From contig CAZSSP010000071.1 of NCBI GenBank assembly GCA_964609695.1, forward strand, positions 1-6,292: 6,292 nucleotides of DNA, read 5' to 3'. Under the pieces are notes generated by a model. The model saw only the letters and a list, made by a program, of their open reading frames with translations, was not told where the DNA came from and did not search any database. The first letter of the stretch is position 1; every line of letters begins with the position of its first letter. The DNA is from JAGNHS01 sp964609695. Its GTDB lineage: Bacteria > Bdellovibrionota > UBA2428. Of the stretch, positions 1-5,933 are shown piece after piece. Made by a program: the position numbers and the translations under genes.

Positions 1-392
1 TAGATATCCATACCTTAAAAATGGAAATACTCTTACACAATGCTCCGCCCTTACTTCTAAGACACACCAATCGTAATCAATTTGAAAACCCCACTTATCT
101 TCCCGAAAATCTATACAAAGAAATTCAAACCGATAAAGCTTTTCATTATGAATGCACTTTAAAACCAGGTTCTAGATTTTTTTACGTGGGTTCCGCTTGG
201 AACAAAAATCCCGACATGGAAACTTTCTTTGCTCCACTTCAAATAGACAAACTCAGCAAAGACGGAGCCTTACAAAACGACCTCAGTCATCTTGTAAGAT
301 ATGCTGAGCTCCATCAAAAAAACAAAAACCCACAAGAAGATATTACTGTTGTGGGCTTTGAAGTTGATCAGCGAAAAATCCATCTCGCTTAA
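1..392 (+). CDS. C-terminal part of a SpoIIE/RsbU-like PP2C phosphatase domain protein (5' end outside window)
   Basis: The reading frame is open to the left edge, giving 129 residues and ending at TAA 390-392. An ATG at 21 exists but falls inside what looks like a conserved beta-hairpin (DIHTLKMEILLHNAPPLLLR), which matches the 'dp.t..l.y.nAGH.pplllr' stretch of SpoIIE-type PP2C phosphatases, so the true start is probably upstream. Further on, LKPGSRFFYVGSAW fits the place of the 'l.pGD.lllYTDG' motif, and NPQEDITVVGFEV fits the terminal 'DDITlvvi.v' strand. In the family these domains dephosphorylate serine/threonine on partner-switching proteins such as anti-sigma antagonists. Here the aspartate of TDG is replaced (YVGSAW) and the first aspartate of DDIT is glutamate. 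Both are expected metal ligands, so activity is doubtful. The upstream sensor or membrane part cannot be seen. Its last 50 bp overlap the convergent gene on the other strand. The family call is my motif reading and is moderate. Confidence 0.55.
   Translation, partial: DIHTLKMEILLHNAPPLLLRHTNRNQFENPTYLPENLYKEIQTDKAFHYECTLKPGSRFFYVGSAWNKNPDMETFFAPLQIDKLSKDGALQNDLSHLVRYAELHQKNKNPQEDITVVGFEVDQRKIHLA
316..355 (-). terminator. Probable intrinsic terminator of the 743-residue gene, lying inside the convergent CDS
   Basis: Read on the minus strand, CCCACAA (355-349) pairs with TTGTGGG (335-329) to give a 7-bp stem with a 13-nt loop. A T-rich run follows at once: TTTTTGTTTTTTT (328-316). The stop codon TAA (345-343) of the minus-strand gene is inside the loop. 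The same bases on the plus strand encode the HQKNKNPQEDITVVG segment of the phosphatase-like protein. The stem is short and the loop long, so the call is moderate; the position right at the gene end and the uninterrupted U-tract support it. Confidence 0.5.
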
Positions 393-2574
393 GCTTTGCA
401 ACTTGATCGAGATAGGAATTTAAACGATCGCGACTTTTAACAAAGGATTTATGCGATTTTTCAATAGCATATCCAAACTCATTATCTCGTTCTTTGAAAA
501 AATTCTGATGAGCTTCATAATTTTGCATCAACGATCTCAAAGCTAAATCTTGAATCTCGTTGAGAAGCTCCATTCGCAATTTATCTGGATCAGCTTCCTT
601 CTTGGAAATTTTCTTTTCCCAAGCCGCATAATTATAATCTGCATAGGGAAGATTCCATTTGTTATCTAATTCGATGAGCTTAATTTCACTAAGACTTTGG
701 CCGGTGCTCATTTTAACCATTGAACCCACAAAAAATCGCTCTAACCAAGCGTAAGCATCGGGAGTATGAAAATCCACCCAGCCAATATCATGAGAAATAT
801 CGATGAGCATAGTTGGCCAACCCACATAAGGAAGTAAATAAGTCAGCGAAGTAGCACTATCAGCTGCTGTATCGACCATAATATCCATTTTGTCGTAGGC
901 ATTATCAACTTTATTAGCATCCATAATTCCAGTTGTGATTCGAGCGCTCACAGCAAGGAGTGTCACTGCGAATAAAAGTTTGCCATTTTCTGTATTATTT
1001 TTAAGCCACTTAATTTTTGGATTGGCCGCAATGCGATCGATTGTTTGACCTATTTTTGGATTGAGCTCAAAAAACCTTGATGTCGCGCGCGCTCCCAAAA
1101 GCAATCCCTGAGGAGCCAAATGCAAGGTGGCATATGTTTGCGCAATCCAACTATTGGTTTGCCAATATTTTAATTGTGACTCTCTTAACTTAGCGAGCAT
1201 TTGCGGAATTTTAGTCACAAATAATTTCAAATTATTTTCAGACCAAGGCATTTTGGAATGAACAGGGAGGTAGGCTTGAGCTGCTTTTAAAAGAACTTGT
1301 AAAATACGAGCTCTATAAAGATCTGCGCCACCCACACCACTCGTTAAATAAAGTGTGGCTCCACCCAAAGAACTGCTCTGATGTTCAAGGAGTATCTCAG
1401 AAAGGTTTTGACCTTCGCTATATTGATCGTTGAGGAGTTTTCCAAAATCGATGACAAAGTCGCCTTCTTTTTTAGGCAATGGTTTAATAAAATCTCCGTC
1501 GAAGCTTGAAAACAATTTAAAAAGTTCTTTTGCTTCCAAGGTGCTGAGTTCCATAACAGGAACTTTAATTTTTACACCTCTAAGAAAATCTTGAATTTGA
1601 GGATCTAAAACGACCGAGCCCGGATCCGACAAAGCTTGTAACAATAAAGCTTGTGGTCGATACCGATTCACCACTCGATCAGACGGGGTGAGCTCTTTAG
1701 TTAATTTTTCAGCTATAGTCATGATGTCTTTAATATCCACACCAAGATCCAATAAGTTTTGTAAAAAACCTTCTGGAGGCATAAAGCTCACAGAAGACGC
1801 TTGATCTGTTCCAATTATTTTTCGCTCTAACAAAGACAATCTGTCCAAGGCTCCTTGGTTAACAACCGTCTTAGGAAATATAACACCACCACCTGGAGGT
1901 GTTGGAATTGTAGGAATAGAGGGCCCTCCGGGATCGCTAGGTTTTCCGGGATCACCAGGAATTGGAACTGGATTGGGAGCAGGATTTATAATTACAGGAT
2001 TAGAAGTTTTTTTAGTATTGGGATATCCGTAATGAGAGGCCTCTAAGCGTGCTGCCGCAAGATTCACTGGAGTTAAAGCATAAAGATCGAAAGCATAAGT
2101 GGCATCAGCGGGGTATTCAATTTTTCCTAAACTTTCTTGACCAGGAAAAAAGTAACTCTTCAATGCATTTTCTATGTAAAGTATTTCAGAATCATTGGAT
2201 TGATTTATTGGAACGCGAAGATCCATAATGGCTTCATTGACTAAATATTGCGCCTCTAAAAACGGGCGAGTGAGATGACGCAAATCAAGTCGTTCACGAA
2301 GAAACTTTTCGGGTAAAAACTTCGCCATAATTGTTGAAGCTTTTCTGAGTTTTTTTATAACGGCCGGAGGAAGAGTGCTTTCATTTTGAGCTACAAAACG
2401 AAGAAGCTCATAAGCCTTGGGCCACTTTGTATAATCTTCCATCAAGACTCGCGCCCAATACAAACGCGTTACGGATCCTTGCTTTAATTTTACAGAATCA
2501 ATTTCATCTGCACGGCTCACAAAAGAAAGACAAAGCATGGAAATTAAAATAAATTTTGCTTTAAATTTAGACAT
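343..2574 (-). CDS. Exported protein of unknown family with central Pro/Gly-rich linker, 743 aa
   Basis: I do not recognise the family. The chosen start is ATG 2574-2572: GAGGAG lies 6 nt upstream, and the protein then begins with a typical Sec signal peptide (positive MSKFKAK, hydrophobic FILISMLCLSFVS, likely cleavage after SRA at residue 22). The frame is open to a TTG at 2625, but that TTG is the -35 box of the likely promoter. There is no lipobox around Cys15, so the mature protein is probably periplasmic or secreted. Residues 23-187 look helical. Residues about 188-230 form a Pro/Gly/Asn-rich hinge with PNPVPIPGDPG-type spacing. Residues 231-743 form a second, mostly helical region with two hydrophobic stretches (about 533-546 and 577-592) and a charged, lysine-rich C-terminal helix (about 650-732). 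No catalytic motif is evident. The gene is divergent from hppD and overlaps the left-hand gene by 50 bp. Function is unknown. Confidence 0.85.
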   Translation of the reverse strand: MSKFKAKFILISMLCLSFVSRADEIDSVKLKQGSVTRLYWARVLMEDYTKWPKAYELLRFVAQNESTLPPAVIKKLRKASTIMAKFLPEKFLRERLDLRHLTRPFLEAQYLVNEAIMDLRVPINQSNDSEILYIENALKSYFFPGQESLGKIEYPADATYAFDLYALTPVNLAAARLEASHYGYPNTKKTSNPVIINPAPNPVPIPGDPGKPSDPGGPSIPTIPTPPGGGVIFPKTVVNQGALDRLSLLERKIIGTDQASSVSFMPPEGFLQNLLDLGVDIKDIMTIAEKLTKELTPSDRVVNRYRPQALLLQALSDPGSVVLDPQIQDFLRGVKIKVPVMELSTLEAKELFKLFSSFDGDFIKPLPKKEGDFVIDFGKLLNDQYSEGQNLSEILLEHQSSSLGGATLYLTSGVGGADLYRARILQVLLKAAQAYLPVHSKMPWSENNLKLFVTKIPQMLAKLRESQLKYWQTNSWIAQTYATLHLAPQGLLLGARATSRFFELNPKIGQTIDRIAANPKIKWLKNNTENGKLLFAVTLLAVSARITTGIMDANKVDNAYDKMDIMVDTAADSATSLTYLLPYVGWPTMLIDISHDIGWVDFHTPDAYAWLERFFVGSMVKMSTGQSLSEIKLIELDNKWNLPYADYNYAAWEKKISKKEADPDKLRMELLNEIQDLALRSLMQNYEAHQNFFKERDNEFGYAIEKSHKSFVKSRDRLNSYLDQVAKLKRDGFFADQLQSPQQ
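1885..2013 (-). other. Pro/Gly-rich inter-domain linker coding segment
   Basis: This segment encodes about residues 188-230 of the exported 743-residue protein. It is dominated by Pro, Gly, Asn, Ile and Val, with short irregular motifs such as NPVIINPAPNPVPIPG and PGGPSIPTIPTPPGGG. The composition indicates an extended, flexible hinge between two folded halves. There is no exact nucleotide tandem repeat. Confidence 0.7.
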
Positions 2575-2580
2575 TAGGCT

Positions 2581-2586
2581 CTCCTC
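2581..2586 (-). promoter_or_regulatory. Shine-Dalgarno site fixing the start of the 743-aa gene
   Basis: On the minus strand GAGGAG lies 6 nt before ATG 2574-2572. It is the best ribosome binding site near the 5' end of this frame and decides in favour of this ATG over the upstream TTG at 2625, which would add 17 residues in front of the signal peptide. Confidence 0.75.
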
Positions 2587-2596
2587 GCACCGTGCA

Positions 2597-2625
2597 AAAT
2601 TAGGAGTAATAGCGTGAAGAGTCAA
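2597..2625 (-). promoter_or_regulatory. Candidate sigma70-type promoter for the 743-aa exported protein
   Basis: On the minus strand the -35 hexamer TTGACT (2625-2620, five of six matches to TTGACA) is followed by a 17-bp spacer and then TAATTT (2602-2597). TAATTT keeps the T, A and final T that matter most in a -10 box. Transcription would start near 2590, leaving a leader of about 15 nt that carries the GAGGAG site. The spacing fits well, but the -10 match is only partial. Confidence 0.45.
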
Positions 2626-2647
2626 CTTTGCTTTCCTTACATTTTCT

Positions 2648-2652
2648 GAGGT
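2648..2652 (+). promoter_or_regulatory. Ribosome binding site of hppD
   Basis: GAGGT lies upstream of ATG 2664 with a rather long spacer of about 11 nt. It is the only purine-rich site close to this start. The start itself is supported by family alignment, since the N-terminal LPLLGTDHIEFWVGNAKQAA is where HPPDs of this type begin. Confidence 0.5.
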
Positions 2653-2663
2653 AAAACAACTTC

Positions 2664-3626
2664 ATGGGCAACAAAGATTTTTTACCTCTATTAGGAACCG
2701 ATCATATTGAGTTTTGGGTTGGAAATGCCAAACAAGCCGCTTTCTACTACCAACATGCTTTTGGATTTAAGCCCATTGCCTATGCCGGACCTGAAACAGG
2801 TCAAAAAGATCGAGCCAGCTACGTTCTTAGCCAGGGTAAAATTAGAATCGTATTAACAACTTCTTTAGACCCCAACTCCGAAATTGCGGANNNNNNNNNN
2901 NNNNNNNNNNNNNNNNNNNNNNNNNNNNNNNNNNNNNNNNNNNNNNNNNNNNNNNNNNNNNNNNNNNNNNNNNNNNNNNNNNNNNNNNNNTGGGGAGCTG
3001 AGCTTGAATTCAAACCCATCGGCTTAGAATATGTAGATCATTGCGTAGGTAACGTTGAACTCGGAAAAATGAATGAATGGGTTAAATTTTATCAAGATGT
3101 GATGGGCTTCGACCTACTCATCACCTTTGATGATAATGATATTTCCACTGAATACACCGCTCTAATGTCGAAAGTGGTGAGCAATGGAAATGGTTTTATA
3201 AAATTTCCCATCAACGAACCCGCCAAGGGAAAGAAAAAATCTCAAATCGATGAATATCTAGAATTTTACTATGGAGCAGGCGTGCAACATATTGCCGTTG
3301 CCACAAACAATATTATTGAGACTGTAGGCGAAATGCGAAAACGAGGCGTAGAATTTTTGGTGGTTCCCGAAACTTATTACGAAGATGTTCCTCCACGCGT
3401 AGGAAAAATTGATGAAGATTTAGAAACACTAAAAAAACTTAATATACTCATTGATAGGGATGAAGATGGATATCTCTTGCAAATTTTTACCAAACCCGTG
3501 GAAGATCGCCCCACGGTATTTTTTGAAATCATTCAAAGAAAAGGAGCCAAGTCTTTTGGCAAAGGAAATTTCAAAGCCTTATTTGAATCGATTGAAAGAG
3601 AACAAGCTCGAAGAGGCAACCTGTAG
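2664..3626 (+). CDS. hppD: 4-hydroxyphenylpyruvate dioxygenase (interrupted by an assembly gap)
   Basis: This Fe(II) enzyme converts 4-hydroxyphenylpyruvate and O2 to homogentisate and CO2 in cytoplasmic tyrosine degradation. Both ends are complete. The N-terminal vicinal-oxygen-chelate domain is recognised by TDHIEFWVGNAKQAA, YAGPETG and RASYVL. The C-terminal catalytic domain carries GLEYVDHCVGNVELGKMNEW, FPINEPA, KKSQIDEYLEFY, GAGVQHIA, DEDGYLLQIFTKP, RPTVFFEI and the closing lid FGKGNFKALFESIE. Numbering with 34 unknown residues in the gap, the iron ligands are His126, His209 and Glu288. Their spacings of 83 and 79 equal those I recall for the Streptomyces enzyme (187, 270, 349). Expected pocket residues Asn184, Gln194, Gln273, Phe298 and Phe303 are present. 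Compared with the family about 80 residues are missing at the gap, more than 100 N can hold. The gene is divergent from the 743-aa gene, and no other tyrosine-pathway gene is visible. Confidence 0.97.
   Translation: MGNKDFLPLLGTDHIEFWVGNAKQAAFYYQHAFGFKPIAYAGPETGQKDRASYVLSQGKIRIVLTTSLDPNSEIAXXXXXXXXXXXXXXXXXXXXXXXXXXXXXXXXXXWGAELEFKPIGLEYVDHCVGNVELGKMNEWVKFYQDVMGFDLLITFDDNDISTEYTALMSKVVSNGNGFIKFPINEPAKGKKKSQIDEYLEFYYGAGVQHIAVATNNIIETVGEMRKRGVEFLVVPETYYEDVPPRVGKIDEDLETLKKLNILIDRDEDGYLLQIFTKPVEDRPTVFFEIIQRKGAKSFGKGNFKALFESIEREQARRGNL
2891..2990. other. Assembly gap (100 N) inside hppD
   Basis: This run of exactly 100 unknown bases is a standard placeholder for a gap of unknown size. The bases before it end with GA, which would start an Asp or Glu codon, as expected for the family's 'A[DE]HV..HGDGV' motif. 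By comparison with full-length HPPD, about 80 residues (roughly 240 bp) of the N-terminal domain are missing here. Confidence 0.97.
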
Positions 3627-3743
3627 TTTTATTGCTTCAAAGCCAATTCCTTCTTTAATTTAAAAATTTTCAAAAAGCTCCTAAATGTTTTGATTCGTCA
3701 TTCAAATTTAAAATCGTCTATAGACACTCGGGGTTCCCCCTAT

Positions 3744-3869
3744 TTTATAAAAGTATTTTAGTTTTTTAAACTCAACGGCGCGGGCGGCCCCTGAGGCTTG
3801 GAGCTGCCTTCGCAGCTCCGGCGCTCACCCCGCGATGTATCGTTTGAAAAACTAAAATACTTTTATAAA
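3744..3869. repeat. 126-bp long inverted repeat with GC-rich core (MITE-like or structured-RNA element)
   Basis: The outer arms 3744-3766 and 3847-3869 are perfect 23-bp inverted repeats rich in A and T. The pairing continues through one T/G position (3767 with 3846) and AAAC/GTTT, giving 28-bp arms (3744-3771 with 3842-3869). The 70-bp core is strikingly GC-rich and pairs in nested order: CGCGGG (3779-3784) with CCCGCG (3829-3834), TGAG (3792-3795) with CTCA (3824-3827), and a tip stem GGAGCTGC (3800-3807) with GCAGCTCC (3812-3819) around a CTTC loop. The whole unit could fold into one rod. As plus-strand RNA the 3767/3846 position is a G-U pair; on the other strand it is a mismatch. TA dinucleotides flank the element (3741-3742 and 3871-3872), as in some transposon insertions, but in such AT-rich sequence this may be chance. 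Origin and function are unknown. Confidence 0.85.
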
Positions 3870-3899
3870 TTATGCATTCTCTTCTCTGAAATCTTTCAA

Positions 3900-3950
3900 T
3901 AAAAAACCTGGGTGTTTATACAGATTGTATAAGCACCCAGGTTAATTTTT
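3900..3950. terminator. Bidirectional intrinsic terminator between hppD and the metalloprotease gene
   Basis: AACCTGGGTG-T-TTATAC (3905-3921) pairs with GTATAA-G-CACCCAGGTT (3927-3943). This gives a 17-bp stem containing one G-U pair and a 5-nt AGATT loop. On the minus strand the stem is followed directly by TTTTTTATTG, so it should end transcription of the metalloprotease gene, whose stop codon is about 36 bp upstream in that direction. On the plus strand AATTTTTG follows, which may stop read-through from hppD and the inverted repeat. Confidence 0.88.
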
Positions 3951-3978
3951 GTGAACTATTAAGAAATAAATCTTAGCC

Positions 3979-5855
3979 TTAGCCCTCAGCACCTTCAGCT
4001 AAAATTTCTCCGCATTCTTGACGTAAATCATTAATGAGTCTCTGACCTGTACTCTGAGATTCATAAGGAATTAACTCTTCTAGCTTGGAAATAAGATTAT
4101 TAACCAAAGCTAACTGCAAACGAAGACCTTCTGGACTCACCTTAGAAGTAGTTTTCTCAGAAGTTTTTGAACTCTTTGATGTTGATACAGGTGTGTTGGT
4201 CGACTCAGCCAACTCTTTCTCAATTCGTTGCTTCTCAGCTTTTAATTCAGACTTGAGATCGTATGGCAATCTATTTGGACGAGACATAGTTTTCATCCAA
4301 TCTGACCAAGTCACGTTTCTACGATTTGCACCTGAATGGAAATAGTAATCAAAATAAAAACTATCGCTTCCACTGCTCAAAATATCTAAAAAGGTTTGAT
4401 GTTTTTTAAGAAGAAGCTCAGCTTTCGCTATATCATCTTCAGTTTTGGCAGTTCCATAAGCGCTTAAAGCTTTCTTATATTCACCAACCAACTCATCTCT
4501 TAACCAAGTTCCAAGTTCAGCTGCGAATGCTTTAGCTTTTCCAGCTTGATAATCAGCCAAGCCCATAACAACTGCACCTTTACGGTCAGTTTTAGCAGCT
4601 TGTTCTTTATCAGTAATTTCTTGAGAAAGTAGCAAATAGAAATGAACTGCTTTTAAGAATGGATCAGAAACAATTTTAAAGCCGGGAGTTTGAGCATACT
4701 GATCCATATACTTAATACGCTCGCCAATATCTGGATGTGATCCTTCTTCAACAGCAAACTCTGGACTTACGGTTCGCTCTTGAGCCAGTTCTTTACTTTG
4801 TCGAATCATACCGTCGTAATTAGCCCATTTTCCTCCCATCATTTTCACGAAAGGTTCAGCAGCAATTCGACTTGTAGCCGACAAAGCACGAGCCATATGA
4901 TCGCAAGTTTTTTCGTTTGAACGGCTCCAAATGCCATCCACTTTTTGCATGAATTTTTTCAANNNNNNNNNNNNNNNNNNNNNNNNNNNNNNNNNNNNNN
5001 NNNNNNNNNNNNNNNNNNNNNNNNNNNNNNNNNNNNNNNNNNNNNNNNNNNNNNNNNNNNNNTAGCTTTTGCATCTTCACGAGTTTCTTCATCTTTAGAG
5101 TTAATTTCAGAATCAACATCAGGAATGAGGTCGATTGCTGTAGAAATAAAAATCGCAATCAACTCAGCACGCATAGCTATATGACGAGCCATAATGTGCT
5201 GAAGTTCGTGGGCCATAACAGGACGAAGCACATCTAAATTTTTATCAAACAATTCCCAGAGGCCAGAGTAAATGGCAGCAATGATTTTGCTTTGACGAGC
5301 TGAAAATGTATAGGCGTTCACTTGTGAACTGCCTAAAAAGAAAATCTCAGCACCTTTACGAGCTTCCGCGGGGAAACCCATCGCTTGAGCTAAGTCACGA
5401 GTGACCTTTAAAAACTCTCCGTATTGAGTGTCATTTTTTCCAGGCTCACTCTCAACGTCATAAGCTTTTGCAGCTCCACCTAAATGTTGCACACGATATT
5501 CCAAAATCGCATCGTCGAGATCTTTAGCAATTTTTTTTCGAATTTTTACTGCCACTGGATGATTGTCGAGCACTTCGGCCACTTCAAACTCTAATTCAGA
5601 ACGAACAAGTCGATTGTGAGAGCGTGTGTATAACCAGTAAATATAAGGGTCTTCAACACCTTTATCCATAATGTTATAGAGTGATTGAAGTTCAGAATCG
5701 CTCATTTGAAATTGAGCATTGGGCCACTGCTCTTGAATAAGAGTTTTTGCACCTTTTCCTTCGCTTGCATCTGCCGCGCTGAGATTTTTCGAAATCGAAA
5801 TCAAACTCGCGATGGCAATAGAAAATGAAAAAATACAGGTTGAAATTTTTCGCAT
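3979..5855 (-). CDS. Exported M48-family zinc metalloprotease with long C-terminal extension (one gene split by an assembly gap)
   Basis: The upstream piece (5855-5063) starts with a Sec signal peptide (MRKISTCIFSFSIAIASLIS, likely cleavage near residue 27) and carries the M48 hallmarks NAYTF (180-184) and HELQH (216-220: zinc ligands His216 and His220, catalytic Glu217). The piece beyond the gap (4962-3979) supplies SRSNEKTCD, matching the family's 'SR..E..aD' third zinc ligand Glu (codon 4914-4912), and SHPDIGERI, the usual 'tHP...eRi' motif. The two pieces therefore belong to one enzyme. An intact frame needs a gap length of 2 modulo 3, so 100 N wrongly breaks it. After the HP..ERI motif there are about 245 residues, longer than ordinary M48 proteases: helical, with a Tyr/Phe-rich FYFDYYFHS patch, a Ser/Thr/Lys linker and a C-terminal helix. 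ATG 5855 is preferred over GTG 5870 because AAAGGGG lies 5 nt before it. The protein is probably periplasmic; its substrate is unknown. Confidence 0.88.
4135..4209 (-). other. Ser/Thr/Lys-rich low-complexity linker in the metalloprotease C-terminal extension
   Basis: This segment encodes a stretch beginning ESTNTPVSTSKSS and continuing SKTSEKTTSKVS. It is flanked by a charged helix (KSELKAEKQRIEKELA) before and a leucine-rich helix (LRLQLALVNNLISKLEEL) after. It is probably a flexible tether between two helical segments. Confidence 0.6.
4963..5062. other. Assembly gap (100 N) inside the metalloprotease gene
   Basis: This is another placeholder of exactly 100 unknown bases. It falls between the HExxH helix and the third zinc ligand of one M48 protein and makes the gene look like two. 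The true length is unknown. Intact coding would require it to be 2 modulo 3. Confidence 0.95.
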
Positions 5856-5860
5856 ACTGG

Positions 5861-5867
5861 CCCCTTT
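5861..5867 (-). promoter_or_regulatory. Ribosome binding site of the metalloprotease gene
   Basis: On the minus strand AAAGGGG is followed by 5 nt (CCAGT) and ATG 5855-5853. It overlaps the alternative GTG start at 5870, which has no such site, and so supports the start that begins directly with the signal peptide. Confidence 0.6.
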
Positions 5868-5888
5868 CACACTTTGGACTGAGCCTTG

Positions 5889-5917
5889 GTAGTAATTGAC
5901 GTCAACGGAGCAATCAA
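5889..5917 (-). promoter_or_regulatory. Weak candidate promoter of the metalloprotease gene with an internal perfect palindrome
   Basis: On the minus strand TTGATT (5917-5912), a 17-bp spacer and TACTAC (5894-5889) give a marginal sigma70-like pair. The spacer contains the perfect 10-bp palindrome TTGACGTCAA (5896-5905). Because it is palindromic it presents TTGAC to both strands, so it may serve as a -35 element for either divergent gene or as an operator for a dimeric regulator. All of this is inference from short motifs. Confidence 0.25.
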
Positions 5918-5933
5918 GTAATCCGAATATTAA

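Larger units (their letters stand above)
3627..3978. other. Non-coding convergent intergenic region
   Basis: There are 352 bp between the stop of hppD and the stop of the metalloprotease gene, with no plausible CDS or tRNA on either strand. The first part (3627-3743) is AT-rich and holds a 10-bp palindrome GTCTATAGAC (3716-3725) and a short GGGG-TT-CCCC inverted motif (3730-3739) of uncertain meaning. The rest holds a 126-bp rod-like inverted repeat (3744-3869) and a strong hairpin terminator (3905-3943). I see no obvious separate hppD terminator before the repeat. Confidence 0.8.

Noticed and set aside
1855..2046. Plus-strand frame of 63 codons
   Set aside because: It is antisense to the Pro/Gly-rich linker; its Trp/Arg/Asn-rich content is a composition shadow.
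2572..2625. Longer start (TTG 2625) for the 743-aa gene
   Set aside because: It would place 17 residues before a clear signal peptide, has no ribosome binding site, and coincides with the probable -35 box. ATG 2574 has GAGGAG at 6 nt.
3451..3663. Plus-strand frame of 70 codons overlapping the end of hppD
   Set aside because: It is out of frame with the strongly conserved hppD C-terminus, so it is a shadow.
3726..3742. tRNA T-arm-like CGGGGTTC
   Set aside because: No acceptor, D or anticodon arms surround it, and the loop does not fit TTCRANY. The motif is a small inverted G/C run.
3770..3848. Integron attC-like site (ACTCAAC at 3770-3776 resembles RYYYAAC)
   Set aside because: The opposite end reads GTTTGAA, which does not fit GTTRRRY, and the long perfect AT-rich arms are not an attC feature.
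4085..4345. Plus-strand frame of 86 codons
   Set aside because: It is antisense to the metalloprotease C-terminal extension, with no ribosome binding site and no recognisable content.
3979..4962. A separate 327-aa gene starting at TTG 4962
   Set aside because: The start is an artefact of the gap edge. The piece begins in the middle of the M48 fold and carries the third zinc ligand missing from the upstream piece.
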